From the NCBI RefSeq assembly GCF_001610875.1, contig NZ_CP011272.1:5933988-5997987 (forward strand): a stretch of DNA of 64,000 nt, read 5' to 3'. Position 1 is the first letter of the stretch. Each line of letters opens with the position of its first letter. This DNA is from Pirellula sp. SH-Sr6A (GTDB lineage Bacteria; Planctomycetota; Planctomycetia; Pirellulales; Pirellulaceae). Below are positions 17,588-26,112 of the stretch, in pieces. Both the position numbers and the translations under genes were made by a program. Below the pieces are notes generated by a model, which saw only the letters and a list, made by a program, of their open reading frames with translations, was not told the DNA's origin and made no database searches.

Positions 17588-20533
17588 ATGGCAAAGCTTA
17601 AACCCTGGTACCAAGTAGTCACTCCGCGAGAGGACTTGCGAGATAATCGACCGCTTGAAGCATCGGAGTTTGCGGTTCATCTGGACCACATTCGAACAGG
17701 TCGCGATACAGTGTCGAAGGACTACACCAATCCTGCGCGTTTTTTCGAGCGTACTTATCTGACCGCAAGTCTATTGGAATTATCTTCTCAGGTTGTTCGT
17801 CGGTTGAACGGTATCCAATTGGAAACCTCAGCCGTTTTCAACATGGCAACGCAATTTGGCGGCGGAAAGACTCACTCACTTACGACACTGTTTCACTTAG
17901 CTCGGCACGGTGAAGAATCGAAATCATGGAAGGGAGTGGAGCGTATTCTCGAGAAAGCGGGCGTCAGAACGATTCCTAAAGCTCGCACCGCAGTCTTCGT
18001 CGGAACGGAGTTTGATGCGATCACCGGTCGCAAAGGGGATGGGGAACCGACTCGGAAAACGCCCTGGGGTGAAATTGCATGGCAGCTGGGCGGCGCAGAA
18101 GCATTCGCAAAAGTAGCTGAACACGATGCCCAAGGCGTTTCTCCGGCAGGAGATGTTCTTCGAGAGATGCTGCCGACAGGTCCGACACTCATCTTGATGG
18201 ACGAATTACTGAATTACATCAGTAGCGGACGCAGGCTAGGACTACGCGACCAATTCTTCAACTTTCTTCAGAACTTGTGCGAAGAGGCTCGAGGCCGAAA
18301 CAATCTGGCTATGTGCATCTCAATCCCACGTTCTGACCTTGAAATGAATCCTGATGACCAGCGAGATCATGATTCGATCAAGAAACTATGTGATCGTACG
18401 GGCAAGGCTATTCTGATGTCTGCTGATCGTGAAATGCAAGAGATTATCCGACGTCGTCTCTTTGAGTGGGATGGACTACCTAAGGACGCTCTTGCGACTA
18501 TCTCTGCGTATGCGGAATGGGCTGCAGATCATTCTCAGGAGCTAGCAGGAGTCGATCGCGATGCTGTTTATGAACAGTTCAAGTCTTGCTATCCATTCCA
18601 CCCCTCCGTAATCTCTGTTTTTGAACGCAAATGGCAAAGCTTGCCGCGATTTCAGCGAACTCGCGGCGTACTGAGGCTGTTGGCTCTTTGGGTGTCTCAC
18701 AACTACCAGGAGGAGCACCGCAAAAACAGCCAAGAGCCCCTTATCACATTAGGGCTCGCACCGCTCGACAACCCACTTTTTCGTGCTGCAGTCTTTGAGC
18801 AGCTTGGATCATCCGAGCTCGAAATTCCGGTGACCGCAGACATTACAGGAAAGACGAGTGAATCCCATAGCTTGCGGCTCGACAAAGAAGCGACTGATGC
18901 AATCAAGAAGGCACAGCTCCATCGCAAAGTTGCAACAACCATTTTTTTTGAATCGAATGGAGGTCAGAGCCAAGCCCGTGCAGAAGCATCGCTACCAGAA
19001 ATCAAAACCAATGTATGCAGTCCCGACGTCAACACAGCGGACGTGGATACTGTGCTCGAAGCTCTTGCTGGCTCATGCTTTTATCTACAATGGGAGCGAA
19101 ACCGATATCGTTTTGGGCTTTCGCCGAATTTGAATCAAGTGCTTGTTAGTCGGCGCGGCAGTGTCGAGGTTCCAGCGATTGAAGATCGAATCAGAAAAAG
19201 AACCGAGGAATTATTCCGCAAGAACTCTTCAGATGCCTGCAAGTTTCTCGAGCGTGAGTTCTTTCCAAAGCGTAGCAATGACGTTAAGGAGATGCCACGG
19301 GTTACGTTGGTAGTAATGTCAATCGAGCATCTCGCTGAAGAGCGGGTTACCATGGATCTCATGGAGTCGATCGTACGAGATTGTGGTTCAAGCGGACGAA
19401 CATTCAAATCCGCACTAATATTCGCTGCTGCAGATCCCAACGAGAGCATTCACGAAAAGACACGTGAAGTTCTCGCTTGGGAGGATATTGAGGATGATGA
19501 TGAAACGAAAAAAAGAATCGAAGAAGATCAGCTAAATCTGTTAAAACGCAATCTGAAGAATGCCCAGCGCGATCTAGACGAAGCGATCTTCCGTGCATAC
19601 AAGCACCTCTATTTGCTTGATAAGCAGAATAAACTGAGGCATATCGATTTGGGCAACATTACTTCTAGCTCCGCTGGAAGTTTGGCGGAAGCCTATCTCC
19701 AGCGACTGGGGGCGAGCGGTGGCCTCGATGAGATTGTTGAGTCTGTGCCTGCTCGCAAGCTACAAGCCTTTTGGCCTGCATCGCTCAATGAATGGTCAAC
19801 AAAGTCCGTTCGAGACGCATTCTACTCGTCACCATTGCTTCCTCGATTGCTAAATCCGGAACAAATCAAGCGAGCAATTGCCGATGGTGTGACACAGGGG
19901 CTGATCGGTTATGCAACAAAAGACTCTGCGGGGCGATTGAAGCTTGAACGACTAAAGGAAAGCTTGTTCGATGCAGACGTGGAAATCTCTGAGGATGTTT
20001 TCATTTTGAGGCCTGAGGAGGCGCAAAAGCTTCGTGAGCCTCCGAGATTGACACAATTGATTGTGCGGCCGGAGCATGTAGTTGTGAAAGTCGGCGATCA
20101 GGTTTCGTTCACTTGTGCGGGTACTGACCAGTATGGCCAACCAATTGCCTTGGACAAAGTAGACTGGTCGGCAACCGGTGGAGCGATTGATTCGAACGGG
20201 CTGATGACAATTGGCGAGCACTCGGGCGTTTTTTCGGTTAAAGCGACAACCAATGGTGCTGAAGCTCTTGCTGAAGTTCGTGTAACAACGAGTGAAGAAA
20301 TACCCCCACCGACTCCGATTGGCGAGCGGTACGTGCGATGGCGAGGGGCCGTACCACCTCAGAAGTGGATGAATTTCTACACGAAAGTGCTGAGCAAGTA
20401 TGCAACTATGCCAGACTTGAAACTAGAGGTCGTTTTTGAGGCGAAGGTGGATCGGGAGCAAGCCGACGCAAAGATGCACGAAACAAAGGCGGCTCTTCGA
20501 GATCTGGGACTCGATGATACGGTTTCAAGTTAG
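17588..20533 (+). CDS. DUF499 P-loop ATPase with C-terminal Ig-like domain
   Basis: A 981-residue ATPase of the DUF499 family. Walker A is FGGGKTH (residues 90-96) and Walker B is LILMDELLNY with Asp205-Glu206. A charged helical stretch (about 640-700) may be coiled coil. Near residues 820-905 a beta-rich segment (LTQLIVRPEHVVVKVGDQVSF, then TGGAIDSNGLMTIG, then GVFSVKAT) looks like a bacterial Ig-like (Big2) domain, odd for a cytoplasmic ATPase. The ATG at 17588 is preferred; longer frames upstream overlap the previous gene. DUF499 ATPases accompany DUF1156 methylases and SNF2-type helicases in Hma-type systems, so it probably supplies energy or sensing. Confidence 0.88.
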   Translation: MAKLKPWYQVVTPREDLRDNRPLEASEFAVHLDHIRTGRDTVSKDYTNPARFFERTYLTASLLELSSQVVRRLNGIQLETSAVFNMATQFGGGKTHSLTTLFHLARHGEESKSWKGVERILEKAGVRTIPKARTAVFVGTEFDAITGRKGDGEPTRKTPWGEIAWQLGGAEAFAKVAEHDAQGVSPAGDVLREMLPTGPTLILMDELLNYISSGRRLGLRDQFFNFLQNLCEEARGRNNLAMCISIPRSDLEMNPDDQRDHDSIKKLCDRTGKAILMSADREMQEIIRRRLFEWDGLPKDALATISAYAEWAADHSQELAGVDRDAVYEQFKSCYPFHPSVISVFERKWQSLPRFQRTRGVLRLLALWVSHNYQEEHRKNSQEPLITLGLAPLDNPLFRAAVFEQLGSSELEIPVTADITGKTSESHSLRLDKEATDAIKKAQLHRKVATTIFFESNGGQSQARAEASLPEIKTNVCSPDVNTADVDTVLEALAGSCFYLQWERNRYRFGLSPNLNQVLVSRRGSVEVPAIEDRIRKRTEELFRKNSSDACKFLEREFFPKRSNDVKEMPRVTLVVMSIEHLAEERVTMDLMESIVRDCGSSGRTFKSALIFAAADPNESIHEKTREVLAWEDIEDDDETKKRIEEDQLNLLKRNLKNAQRDLDEAIFRAYKHLYLLDKQNKLRHIDLGNITSSSAGSLAEAYLQRLGASGGLDEIVESVPARKLQAFWPASLNEWSTKSVRDAFYSSPLLPRLLNPEQIKRAIADGVTQGLIGYATKDSAGRLKLERLKESLFDADVEISEDVFILRPEEAQKLREPPRLTQLIVRPEHVVVKVGDQVSFTCAGTDQYGQPIALDKVDWSATGGAIDSNGLMTIGEHSGVFSVKATTNGAEALAEVRVTTSEEIPPPTPIGERYVRWRGAVPPQKWMNFYTKVLSKYATMPDLKLEVVFEAKVDREQADAKMHETKAALRDLGLDDTVSS

Positions 20534-20578
20534 ATTTTGCCACAGACTCAGGTTGTTTCCTCTCAGAACGCAATTGCC

Positions 20579-22357
20579 ATGAACAAACAAGCAGATTTAA
20601 CTTTCAAAGATTTGCAATCTGAAATTAAGGAGCTCAGCTCGCGATTTAATCGTTTCAAGGATGATGATCTCTTCGTACTCTGGTTTCTGCGTGCCTACAT
20701 TACAGAAACGGAGGAGGCGGCCGCTGATGCGATCACGGGAGGATCCAACGACAAAGGAGTTGATGCTCTGTTGGTTGATCACGCCGCTCAATGTGTGTTT
20801 GTAGTTCAGGGAAAATATAGACAGGCCCTAGGATCAAAGAGCGAGCCCCGGAGTGAGGTGATGGCATTTCTGGACCTTGCCGCTTTTTTGAACTCCTGGC
20901 CAGACAATGATTGCATGGCGTATTTAAAGACTGCGGACGAAGCAGTCGCAGAACGACTTCGCGAAGCCAGAAATGCTGTGCAGAAGCATGGCTACGACAC
21001 GCGACTGTTTTTTGTTACTACTGGGAAAGTGAGCCCGACGGTTCGTGATGATGCCATGACGCAAGTCAGGCAAGTTTCTAAGAAAGCACGAATTGAAATT
21101 ATCGACAGTCATCGAGCAATGCTGCTTTTCCGTGATTATCTTGACGGAGTCGCTCCCCCAATTCCGTCTGCTGACCTGGAGATGGAAGCTGGCGCTGGCA
21201 TCCAAGTGAATGGCATTTCCCAGCGGTTCGACCATAACACAGGAGTCGAGTCTTGGGTATTTTCAATGCGTGGTGCCGCAGTTGCGGAGATTTTTGAGAA
21301 ATCCGGCCTACGACTTTTTGCAAGAAACATTCGCGGGTACATGGGAGAGAAGACATCAGTAAACCAAGGAATGGTTGCGACGTTGGAGTCGGAGCCAGAG
21401 AAATTCTTTTTCTATAACAACGGAATTACCATAGTTTGCGATGCCGCCGAGAGAAAAGGAGCTCAGGGTAGAGATCTTTTGAGGGTAGACAATCCTCAGA
21501 TTATCAACGGTCAGCAAACAACACGAACTCTCGCTGCACACGCGAAGCTCGCTGAGAAAGCGAGCGTTTTGGTAAAGGTGATTGTCGTGCCACGTGACAA
21601 TAATCAAAGAGATGGATTTGATGGACTAATCTCTGCGATTGTTGCAGGAACTAACTGGCAAAATGCGATCAAGCAATCTGACTTGATGTCAAATGACCGT
21701 AGACAGATTGAGATCGAGCGAGCATTTCGCAAAGTTGGGTATATGTATTTGCGTAAACGGCAATCCAAAGGCGAGACGAGACGAGCAATCGGTCGCGGTC
21801 AGTATCGAGTGATCACCAAAGAAGAACTTGCCCAAGCTGTGGCCGGCTGTGAGTTGGATCCTACGATTATCCGGTCTGGTCGCGAAAAGCTTTTCTCTGA
21901 GCAATACTACAATACTGTGTTTCCGAACTCGGATGCTGACTTCTATCTTCCCAAGTATTGGTTGATGAGAGAAGTATCTTGGTCTTCAAAAGGTAAGCCA
22001 GAGAGAGCGTACGCGAAGTGGTTGGTGCTGAATTCACTTTGGACTCGAATTGAGCCTTTACTCCGTGGAGCTCACCGTTTGAGGTCGTTTCGAAAAATAT
22101 GCGAGAGTCAGCTTCGAGACGGTGTTGTTCCACTAAGCAAGGTGATCGACCTGAGTTTCATTGAGGCGTTGCGATTCTTCAGGGATTCTCGTGGATCGGG
22201 AGAATCCGCGATTGATGTTTCTGCGTTCTTCAAAAGTCGGAAAGGGCTAGAGAAAGAATTCTCCAAGTTTATTAAAGCAGGTCCAGAAAGTCGTCGTAAA
22301 ACATTCGAGAATGCACTCGTAGCGTTCAAAGCAGCTGTGGACAATTTCGAATCCTAG
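20579..22357 (+). CDS. AIPR-family abortive phage resistance protein with N-terminal nuclease motif
   Basis: A protein of about 592 residues with the AIPR domain known from abortive-infection phage resistance. The core is LFARNIRGYMG, then FFFYNNGITIVCD, then NPQIINGQQTTRTL (about residues 245-330). The N-terminus has a PD-(D/E)xK-like order: NDKGVDALLVD, then VFVVQGKY (Asp62 and Lys79 counting from this ATG). The start is uncertain: a TTG at 20537, three bases after the previous stop, would add 14 residues. As last gene of the operon it precedes a strong terminator. It likely acts as a DNA- or RNA-damaging effector; this is inferred from family. Confidence 0.85.
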   Translation: MNKQADLTFKDLQSEIKELSSRFNRFKDDDLFVLWFLRAYITETEEAAADAITGGSNDKGVDALLVDHAAQCVFVVQGKYRQALGSKSEPRSEVMAFLDLAAFLNSWPDNDCMAYLKTADEAVAERLREARNAVQKHGYDTRLFFVTTGKVSPTVRDDAMTQVRQVSKKARIEIIDSHRAMLLFRDYLDGVAPPIPSADLEMEAGAGIQVNGISQRFDHNTGVESWVFSMRGAAVAEIFEKSGLRLFARNIRGYMGEKTSVNQGMVATLESEPEKFFFYNNGITIVCDAAERKGAQGRDLLRVDNPQIINGQQTTRTLAAHAKLAEKASVLVKVIVVPRDNNQRDGFDGLISAIVAGTNWQNAIKQSDLMSNDRRQIEIERAFRKVGYMYLRKRQSKGETRRAIGRGQYRVITKEELAQAVAGCELDPTIIRSGREKLFSEQYYNTVFPNSDADFYLPKYWLMREVSWSSKGKPERAYAKWLVLNSLWTRIEPLLRGAHRLRSFRKICESQLRDGVVPLSKVIDLSFIEALRFFRDSRGSGESAIDVSAFFKSRKGLEKEFSKFIKAGPESRRKTFENALVAFKAAVDNFES

Positions 22358-22551
22358 CTCTTGCCGAAGGATTTTCGAAATGGAGCATCCTATGGAAGTC
22401 CAAGCAGCTTGTTGGTTTTGGGCTCTCGGAGCCAACGTCTTTCGTCGATGAGGGGGCCGAAGAGAGTTCTCTTCTCCGGTTCGAGAGGAGTGTGATTCCC
22501 GCAACTTTTCAATTCTCGGCGAACCAAGGCTGACCGCCGAGTTATAAAAAC

Positions 22552-22590
22552 AAGCCGGCGATGGTGTGATGCACTGTCGCCGGCTTTTTT
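22552..22590 (+). terminator. Rho-independent terminator of the defence operon
   Basis: A perfect 9-bp stem, AGCCGGCGA with TCGCCGGCT, is followed by six T residues. It lies 195 bp after the AIPR gene. A weaker hairpin (CTCGGCG / CGCCGAG, 22515-22541) precedes it. The group II intron begins about 60 bp further on. Confidence 0.9.
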
Positions 22591-23076
22591 CGTGTGCGTC
22601 AGGCATGACGCGGAGCGTCATTGACTGACGCTCGCAACTGGCAAGCGAAAGTGAACCAGGAAGTAACTTGTCGGGTGCAAGTCCCGATGGAGGCCTTGAT
22701 GACAGGAACTCCTAGTCGACTGCAAGGGTGTCAGGGGCAACTCTGAATCTGAAGGAAGCAGCAGGCAAACTCTCGGTTCGAGGTACACGAACCGTATACG
22801 AGGCGACGACCCGGTGGGCGAGAAGGCACGAAGATTCAAAGCCCAATGTCATTCGGACCGAGTCGGCGTATATGCGGCGAATATACGAGAGGAAAGTTAC
22901 GCGTCTTACCCTGAGAGATCTACGGGGATGCTGCAAAGCTAGTTGCCTCGCAAGAGGTTACGATGTCACCGTAGAAGTCAGCAGAGGCCATAGTAGTCGG
23001 AGGCTTTAGCTGACGAAGGGCCGAACAAGTTTAACCGTTTGGTGCAAAGTATTCGTGATGTGAGGTAGACGCAGAG

Positions 23077-24456
23077 ATGACGGCTGAGAAGCCTGAGCGG
23101 CGAACAAGAGTATGCGGCGGAACCGCTGAGGGTAATTCGTACGCGCGTCAAACACTTCCGGCATGCAATGAGAACACTGAACATTCAGTCACCGTCACGA
23201 TGGAGGAGGTGCTAAGCCGCAGCAATATGTTGCAGGCGTTGAGCCGTGTTGTCGGTAATAAAGGAGCCGCAGGCGTTGATGGGGTGACCGTCGATGAACT
23301 GCCAGGCTACTGCCGAGAGCATTGGGAACGCCACCGGGAAGAACTGTTCAGCGGAACGTATCGTCCGAGCCCTGTGCGAAAGGTAGAAATACCTAAACCC
23401 GGTGGCAAAGGGATGCGCATGCTGGGCATACCGACAGTGCTAGATCGCTTGATCCAGCAAGCTTTACTGCAAGTGCTCACGAGGCTCTACGATCCAATGT
23501 TTTCGGATTCTAGCTTTGGGTTTCGCCCAGGCCGGAGTACGCATCAGGCGTTGGATCGTGCCAAGGAACACATTGCTTCAGGGCATCGCTGGGTTGTCGA
23601 CATGGACTTGGAAAAGTTCTTCGATCGCGTCAATCACGACATCCTGATGAGTCGCCTTGCACGTCAGATCCAAGACAAACGCATCCTGAAACTGATCCGC
23701 TTGTATCTGCAAGCTGGCATCATGGAAGGCGGCATCGTGAGTCCACGCAGCGAGGGAACGCCGCAAGGCGGTCCCTTATCACCGCTTCTGTCCAACGTCC
23801 TGCTCGATGAGCTGGACAAGGAGCTGGAACGCCGAGGCCACAAATTCGTTCGCTACGCTGATGACTGTAACATTTACGTTCGCAGTCACCGCGCCGGTGA
23901 GCGAGTGCTTAATGGTGTCGAACGCTTCCTGAGCGAGAAACTGCGACTGACAGTGAATCGAGCCAAGAGTGCCGTGGACCGCCCCTGGAACCGCAAGTTC
24001 CTGGGCTATACGTTCACGCACCATCACCAACCGAAGTTTAAGGTGTCTCCTGAATCGGTCAAACGCTTCAAGGGTCGCCTACGCGAGGAACTCCGCAAGG
24101 CACGAGGTCGCAATGTGCGTACGGTGCTTGCTCAGTTGCAGCCGGTCCTGATCGGTTGGGTGTCGTACTACCGGAAGAGTGAAGTGAAGAAAACGTTCGA
24201 GGAACTTGATAGCTGGTTACGCAGGAAGTTACGCGCCATCTACTGGCGCCAATGGAAGCGTCCGCCCAAACGAGCCCGCGAACTGACTCGCCTTGGCATT
24301 GACCGCGTGCGAGCGTGGGTCTGTGCTGGCAATGGTCATGGCCCCTGGTGGAATGCTGGCGCTAGCCACATGAATCAGGCCCTGCCTACTCGCCACCTCA
24401 CGCAACTTGGGCTGATAAGCCTCGTCCAGAAAGGCACTGAGCTGAATCGTCGTTAG
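23077..24456 (+). CDS. ltrA: Group II intron reverse transcriptase/maturase
   Basis: A 459-residue intron-encoded protein. It has the reverse transcriptase blocks GAAGVDGVTVDEL, IPKPGGKGMRMLGIPTVLDR, GFRPGRSTHQAL, then VVDMDLEKFFDRVNHD, the EGTPQGGPLSPLLSN turn and the catalytic YADD at residues 260-263. The maturase X domain follows (WVSYYRKSEVKKTFEELDSW). No HNH endonuclease domain is present, as in bacterial classes C-F. It splices its host intron and drives retromobility. A second possible start is the ATG at 23200 (MEEVLSRSN), where family similarity begins. The frame appears intact, so the intron may be active. Confidence 0.93.
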   Translation: MTAEKPERRTRVCGGTAEGNSYARQTLPACNENTEHSVTVTMEEVLSRSNMLQALSRVVGNKGAAGVDGVTVDELPGYCREHWERHREELFSGTYRPSPVRKVEIPKPGGKGMRMLGIPTVLDRLIQQALLQVLTRLYDPMFSDSSFGFRPGRSTHQALDRAKEHIASGHRWVVDMDLEKFFDRVNHDILMSRLARQIQDKRILKLIRLYLQAGIMEGGIVSPRSEGTPQGGPLSPLLSNVLLDELDKELERRGHKFVRYADDCNIYVRSHRAGERVLNGVERFLSEKLRLTVNRAKSAVDRPWNRKFLGYTFTHHHQPKFKVSPESVKRFKGRLREELRKARGRNVRTVLAQLQPVLIGWVSYYRKSEVKKTFEELDSWLRRKLRAIYWRQWKRPPKRARELTRLGIDRVRAWVCAGNGHGPWWNAGASHMNQALPTRHLTQLGLISLVQKGTELNRR

Positions 24457-24460
24457 ACCT

Positions 24461-24494
24461 GAACCGCCGTATACGGAACCGTACGTACGGTGGT
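24461..24494 (+). ncRNA. Group II intron domain V
   Basis: Domain V folds as ACCGCCGTA paired with TACGGTGGT, enclosing TACGG, an AACC loop and CCGTACG. This is the catalytic hairpin of group II introns. Domain VI follows at about 24,495-24,530, with GGCGGGA / TCCCGCC around GTAA. It ends 5 bp after the maturase stop. Confidence 0.8.
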
Positions 24495-24769
24495 GTGGGA
24501 GGACGGCGGGAGTAATCCCGCCTCCTACCCGATTTATTCCCCCAGTGTTTTGCAAGGCCGAACGCACTCGCCCCCTATCTCTTGCGCGACGGATCGTCTC
24601 TGCAGAGAGACTCTCTACAAAAACGGTCACCCCCCTTCTTCCGTCCCTTTAGCCCAAACCTCTCGGCACTCTCTCGCCTCTCGAACCGCGAGGTTATAAG
24701 CTCCGGGTAATAGCTAGAGACTCTCCATAGCTCGGCTCAAGACGTCCCTCTCTGGCATCTTTGAATCGA

Positions 24770-24817
24770 TTTTTTGGGGCGCTCGATCTACCAATTTGCA
24801 TAGATAGTCCTGAGGAG
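24770..24817 (+). promoter_or_regulatory. Repeated promoter-like element, copy 1
   Basis: This element contains TTTTTTGGGGC, a 12-nt gap, AATTTGCATAG, then TAGT and CTGAGGAG. The same architecture recurs at 43,536 and 63,223, each time 40-60 bp upstream of a small plus-strand gene. The TTGGGG and GCATAG boxes are spaced like -35 and -10 boxes. Here it precedes the first gene of the DUF2924-recombinase cassette. Confidence 0.6.
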
Positions 24818-24875
24818 CGGTTTAGTCCGGTTCGGAGGAGTTCTTAAACGACTTCAACCCACCTCAGGAGGTTAT

Positions 24876-25268
24876 ATGAGCGAGACGGTCTCCCCTGCAG
24901 ACCAGATCACACGCGTGGCTACGTTGTTGGGGCACGCGGTGTTGCGATGGAAACGTCAACAACAACTCGTGGAAGAAACCTCGGAGAATCTCTCCGACTC
25001 TTTACCAGAACGCCTTGATTCTCGTTCGGTTTCCTCGCTCTCTGTGACTGGTCCAAAACCCGGGGCAACGGGCCCCCAGCAGACCAGTTCCACGACTGCA
25101 AACAAACCGATGAACCATGCACGAGGAGCAAAGAGAGAGGATCGCGAACTTGATCGTCGAAGCCATTTGGCGACAAGCCAGCAGGCGGGCAGACGAGATA
25201 GCGGCAGCAGCCAAGTCCACGTCGCAGCAACGACAACGAGCGAGCAGCAACAAGGAGGTAACCGATGA
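24876..25268 (+). CDS. Small uncharacterised first gene of the DUF2924-recombinase cassette
   Basis: A 130-residue protein of low complexity after the first 40 residues, which form a helix (ITRVATLLGHAVLRWKRQQQL). The rest is rich in Ser, Thr, Gln and Arg and probably disordered. A strong AGGAGG lies 7 nt upstream of the ATG, which supports real translation. Its stop overlaps the DUF2924 start by ATGA, so translation is coupled. No function can be assigned. It may be an accessory DNA-binding protein for the recombinase; this is inferred only from position. Confidence 0.6.
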   Translation: MSETVSPADQITRVATLLGHAVLRWKRQQQLVEETSENLSDSLPERLDSRSVSSLSVTGPKPGATGPQQTSSTTANKPMNHARGAKREDRELDRRSHLATSQQAGRRDSGSSQVHVAATTTSEQQQGGNR

Positions 25269-25735
25269 GTCCTGATACGAAGAAGAAATTGATTGAGCTG
25301 TCCGAGCTTCCAATGCGACAGCTGGTTTCCAAGTACGAGGATCACTTCGGAGAGCAATGCCGTTCGAGAAACAGGCGTTACATCTACCGCCGACTTGCTT
25401 GGAAGCTGCAGGCCGATGATGAAGGCGGACTAAGCGAGCGTACGCTTCTCCGAGCCAACGCGATTGCGGGAGAGTCCCTCTTTCGAGTTACCCCGCCTCG
25501 AGCAAAGAAACCGACCATGGAGGTGGCTCGACCCGCCAATTGGGACAAACGGCTCCCACCCCCTGGCCATGTCATCGAGCGAACCTACAAGGGGAAGACC
25601 TTGTGCATCACGGTTCTAACCGATGGCTTTGAGTACGACGGGCAGCAGTACAAGTCGCTAACAGCCGTGGCGCGTGCGATCACCGGCTCCCATTGCAACG
25701 GCTTTCTCTTTTTCAAGTTAGGACAATCCAAATGA
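25265..25735 (+). CDS. DUF2924 domain protein
   Basis: A 156-residue protein of the DUF2924 family. The N-terminus has a conserved helical region with RNRRYIYRRLAWKLQ. The signature C-terminal part is KRLPPPGHVIERTYKGKTL, then VLTDGFEYDGQQYKSLTAVARAITGS and CNGFLFFKLG. The family is nearly always next to serine recombinases in phage and mobile islands, and is presumed to help the recombinase bind DNA. Start and stop both overlap neighbours by ATGA, so the cassette is translationally coupled. Confidence 0.88.
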   Translation: MSPDTKKKLIELSELPMRQLVSKYEDHFGEQCRSRNRRYIYRRLAWKLQADDEGGLSERTLLRANAIAGESLFRVTPPRAKKPTMEVARPANWDKRLPPPGHVIERTYKGKTLCITVLTDGFEYDGQQYKSLTAVARAITGSHCNGFLFFKLGQSK

Positions 25736-26112
25736 ATCGTAAAAAACCAGAACAGGATCGCCGAGTCATTCGCTGCGCGATCTACACACGCAAATCGACC
25801 GAGGAGCGATTGGATCTCGAACTCAACTCGTTCGATGCTCAGCGAGATGCGGCCGAGGCCTTCATCGAAAGCCAGAAATCCGAAGGCTGGGTCTGTTTGC
25901 CTAATCGCTATGACGACGGAGGTTTCTCAGGGAGCAACCTCGATCGACCTGCCTACAACGAGCTGATGAAGGATATCGAGGCAGGAGAGATCGACTGCTT
26001 GGTCGTCTACCAAGTTGACCGATTAAGTCGGTCTCCATCGGACCTCGCCCACATCATGAGCGTCTTCGAAGCCTGTGGGATAACCTTTGTCTCAGTCACG
26101 GAGTCCAAATGA
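25732..26112 (+). CDS. Duplicated N-terminal fragment of serine recombinase
   Basis: A 126-residue resolvase-domain-only copy of the N-terminus of the next gene. It keeps the CAIYTRKSTEERLDLELNS start (likely Ser22) and YDDGGFSGSNLDRPAYNELM. The active-site segment YKADRLSRS reads YQVDRLSRS here, losing the lysine. It ends just before the helix that starts the dimer interface. The frame is open, and ATGA overlaps couple it to both neighbours. The duplication includes the overlap CCAAATGAATCGTAAAAAAC, so it probably arose by a tandem repeat event and truncation. It could be dead or could act as an inhibitor. Confidence 0.75.
   Translation: MNRKKPEQDRRVIRCAIYTRKSTEERLDLELNSFDAQRDAAEAFIESQKSEGWVCLPNRYDDGGFSGSNLDRPAYNELMKDIEAGEIDCLVVYQVDRLSRSPSDLAHIMSVFEACGITFVSVTESK

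Larger units (their letters stand above)
22651..24533 (+). mobile_element. Group II intron with reverse transcriptase
   Basis: A complete-looking bacterial group II intron of about 1.9 kb. The 5' end is placed at GTGAACC, which resembles the GUGYG start but is not exact. The structured 5' RNA region spans about 22,651-23,075, the reverse transcriptase follows, and domains V and VI end near 24,533. It sits directly downstream of a transcription terminator, the insertion preference known for class C introns, and the protein lacks an endonuclease domain. The exact boundaries were set by eye and could be off by a few bases. Confidence 0.85.

Noticed and set aside
22440-22500. tRNA-like T-loop (GGTTCGAG)
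   Set aside because: I could not fold a cloverleaf with matching acceptor, anticodon and T stems around it.
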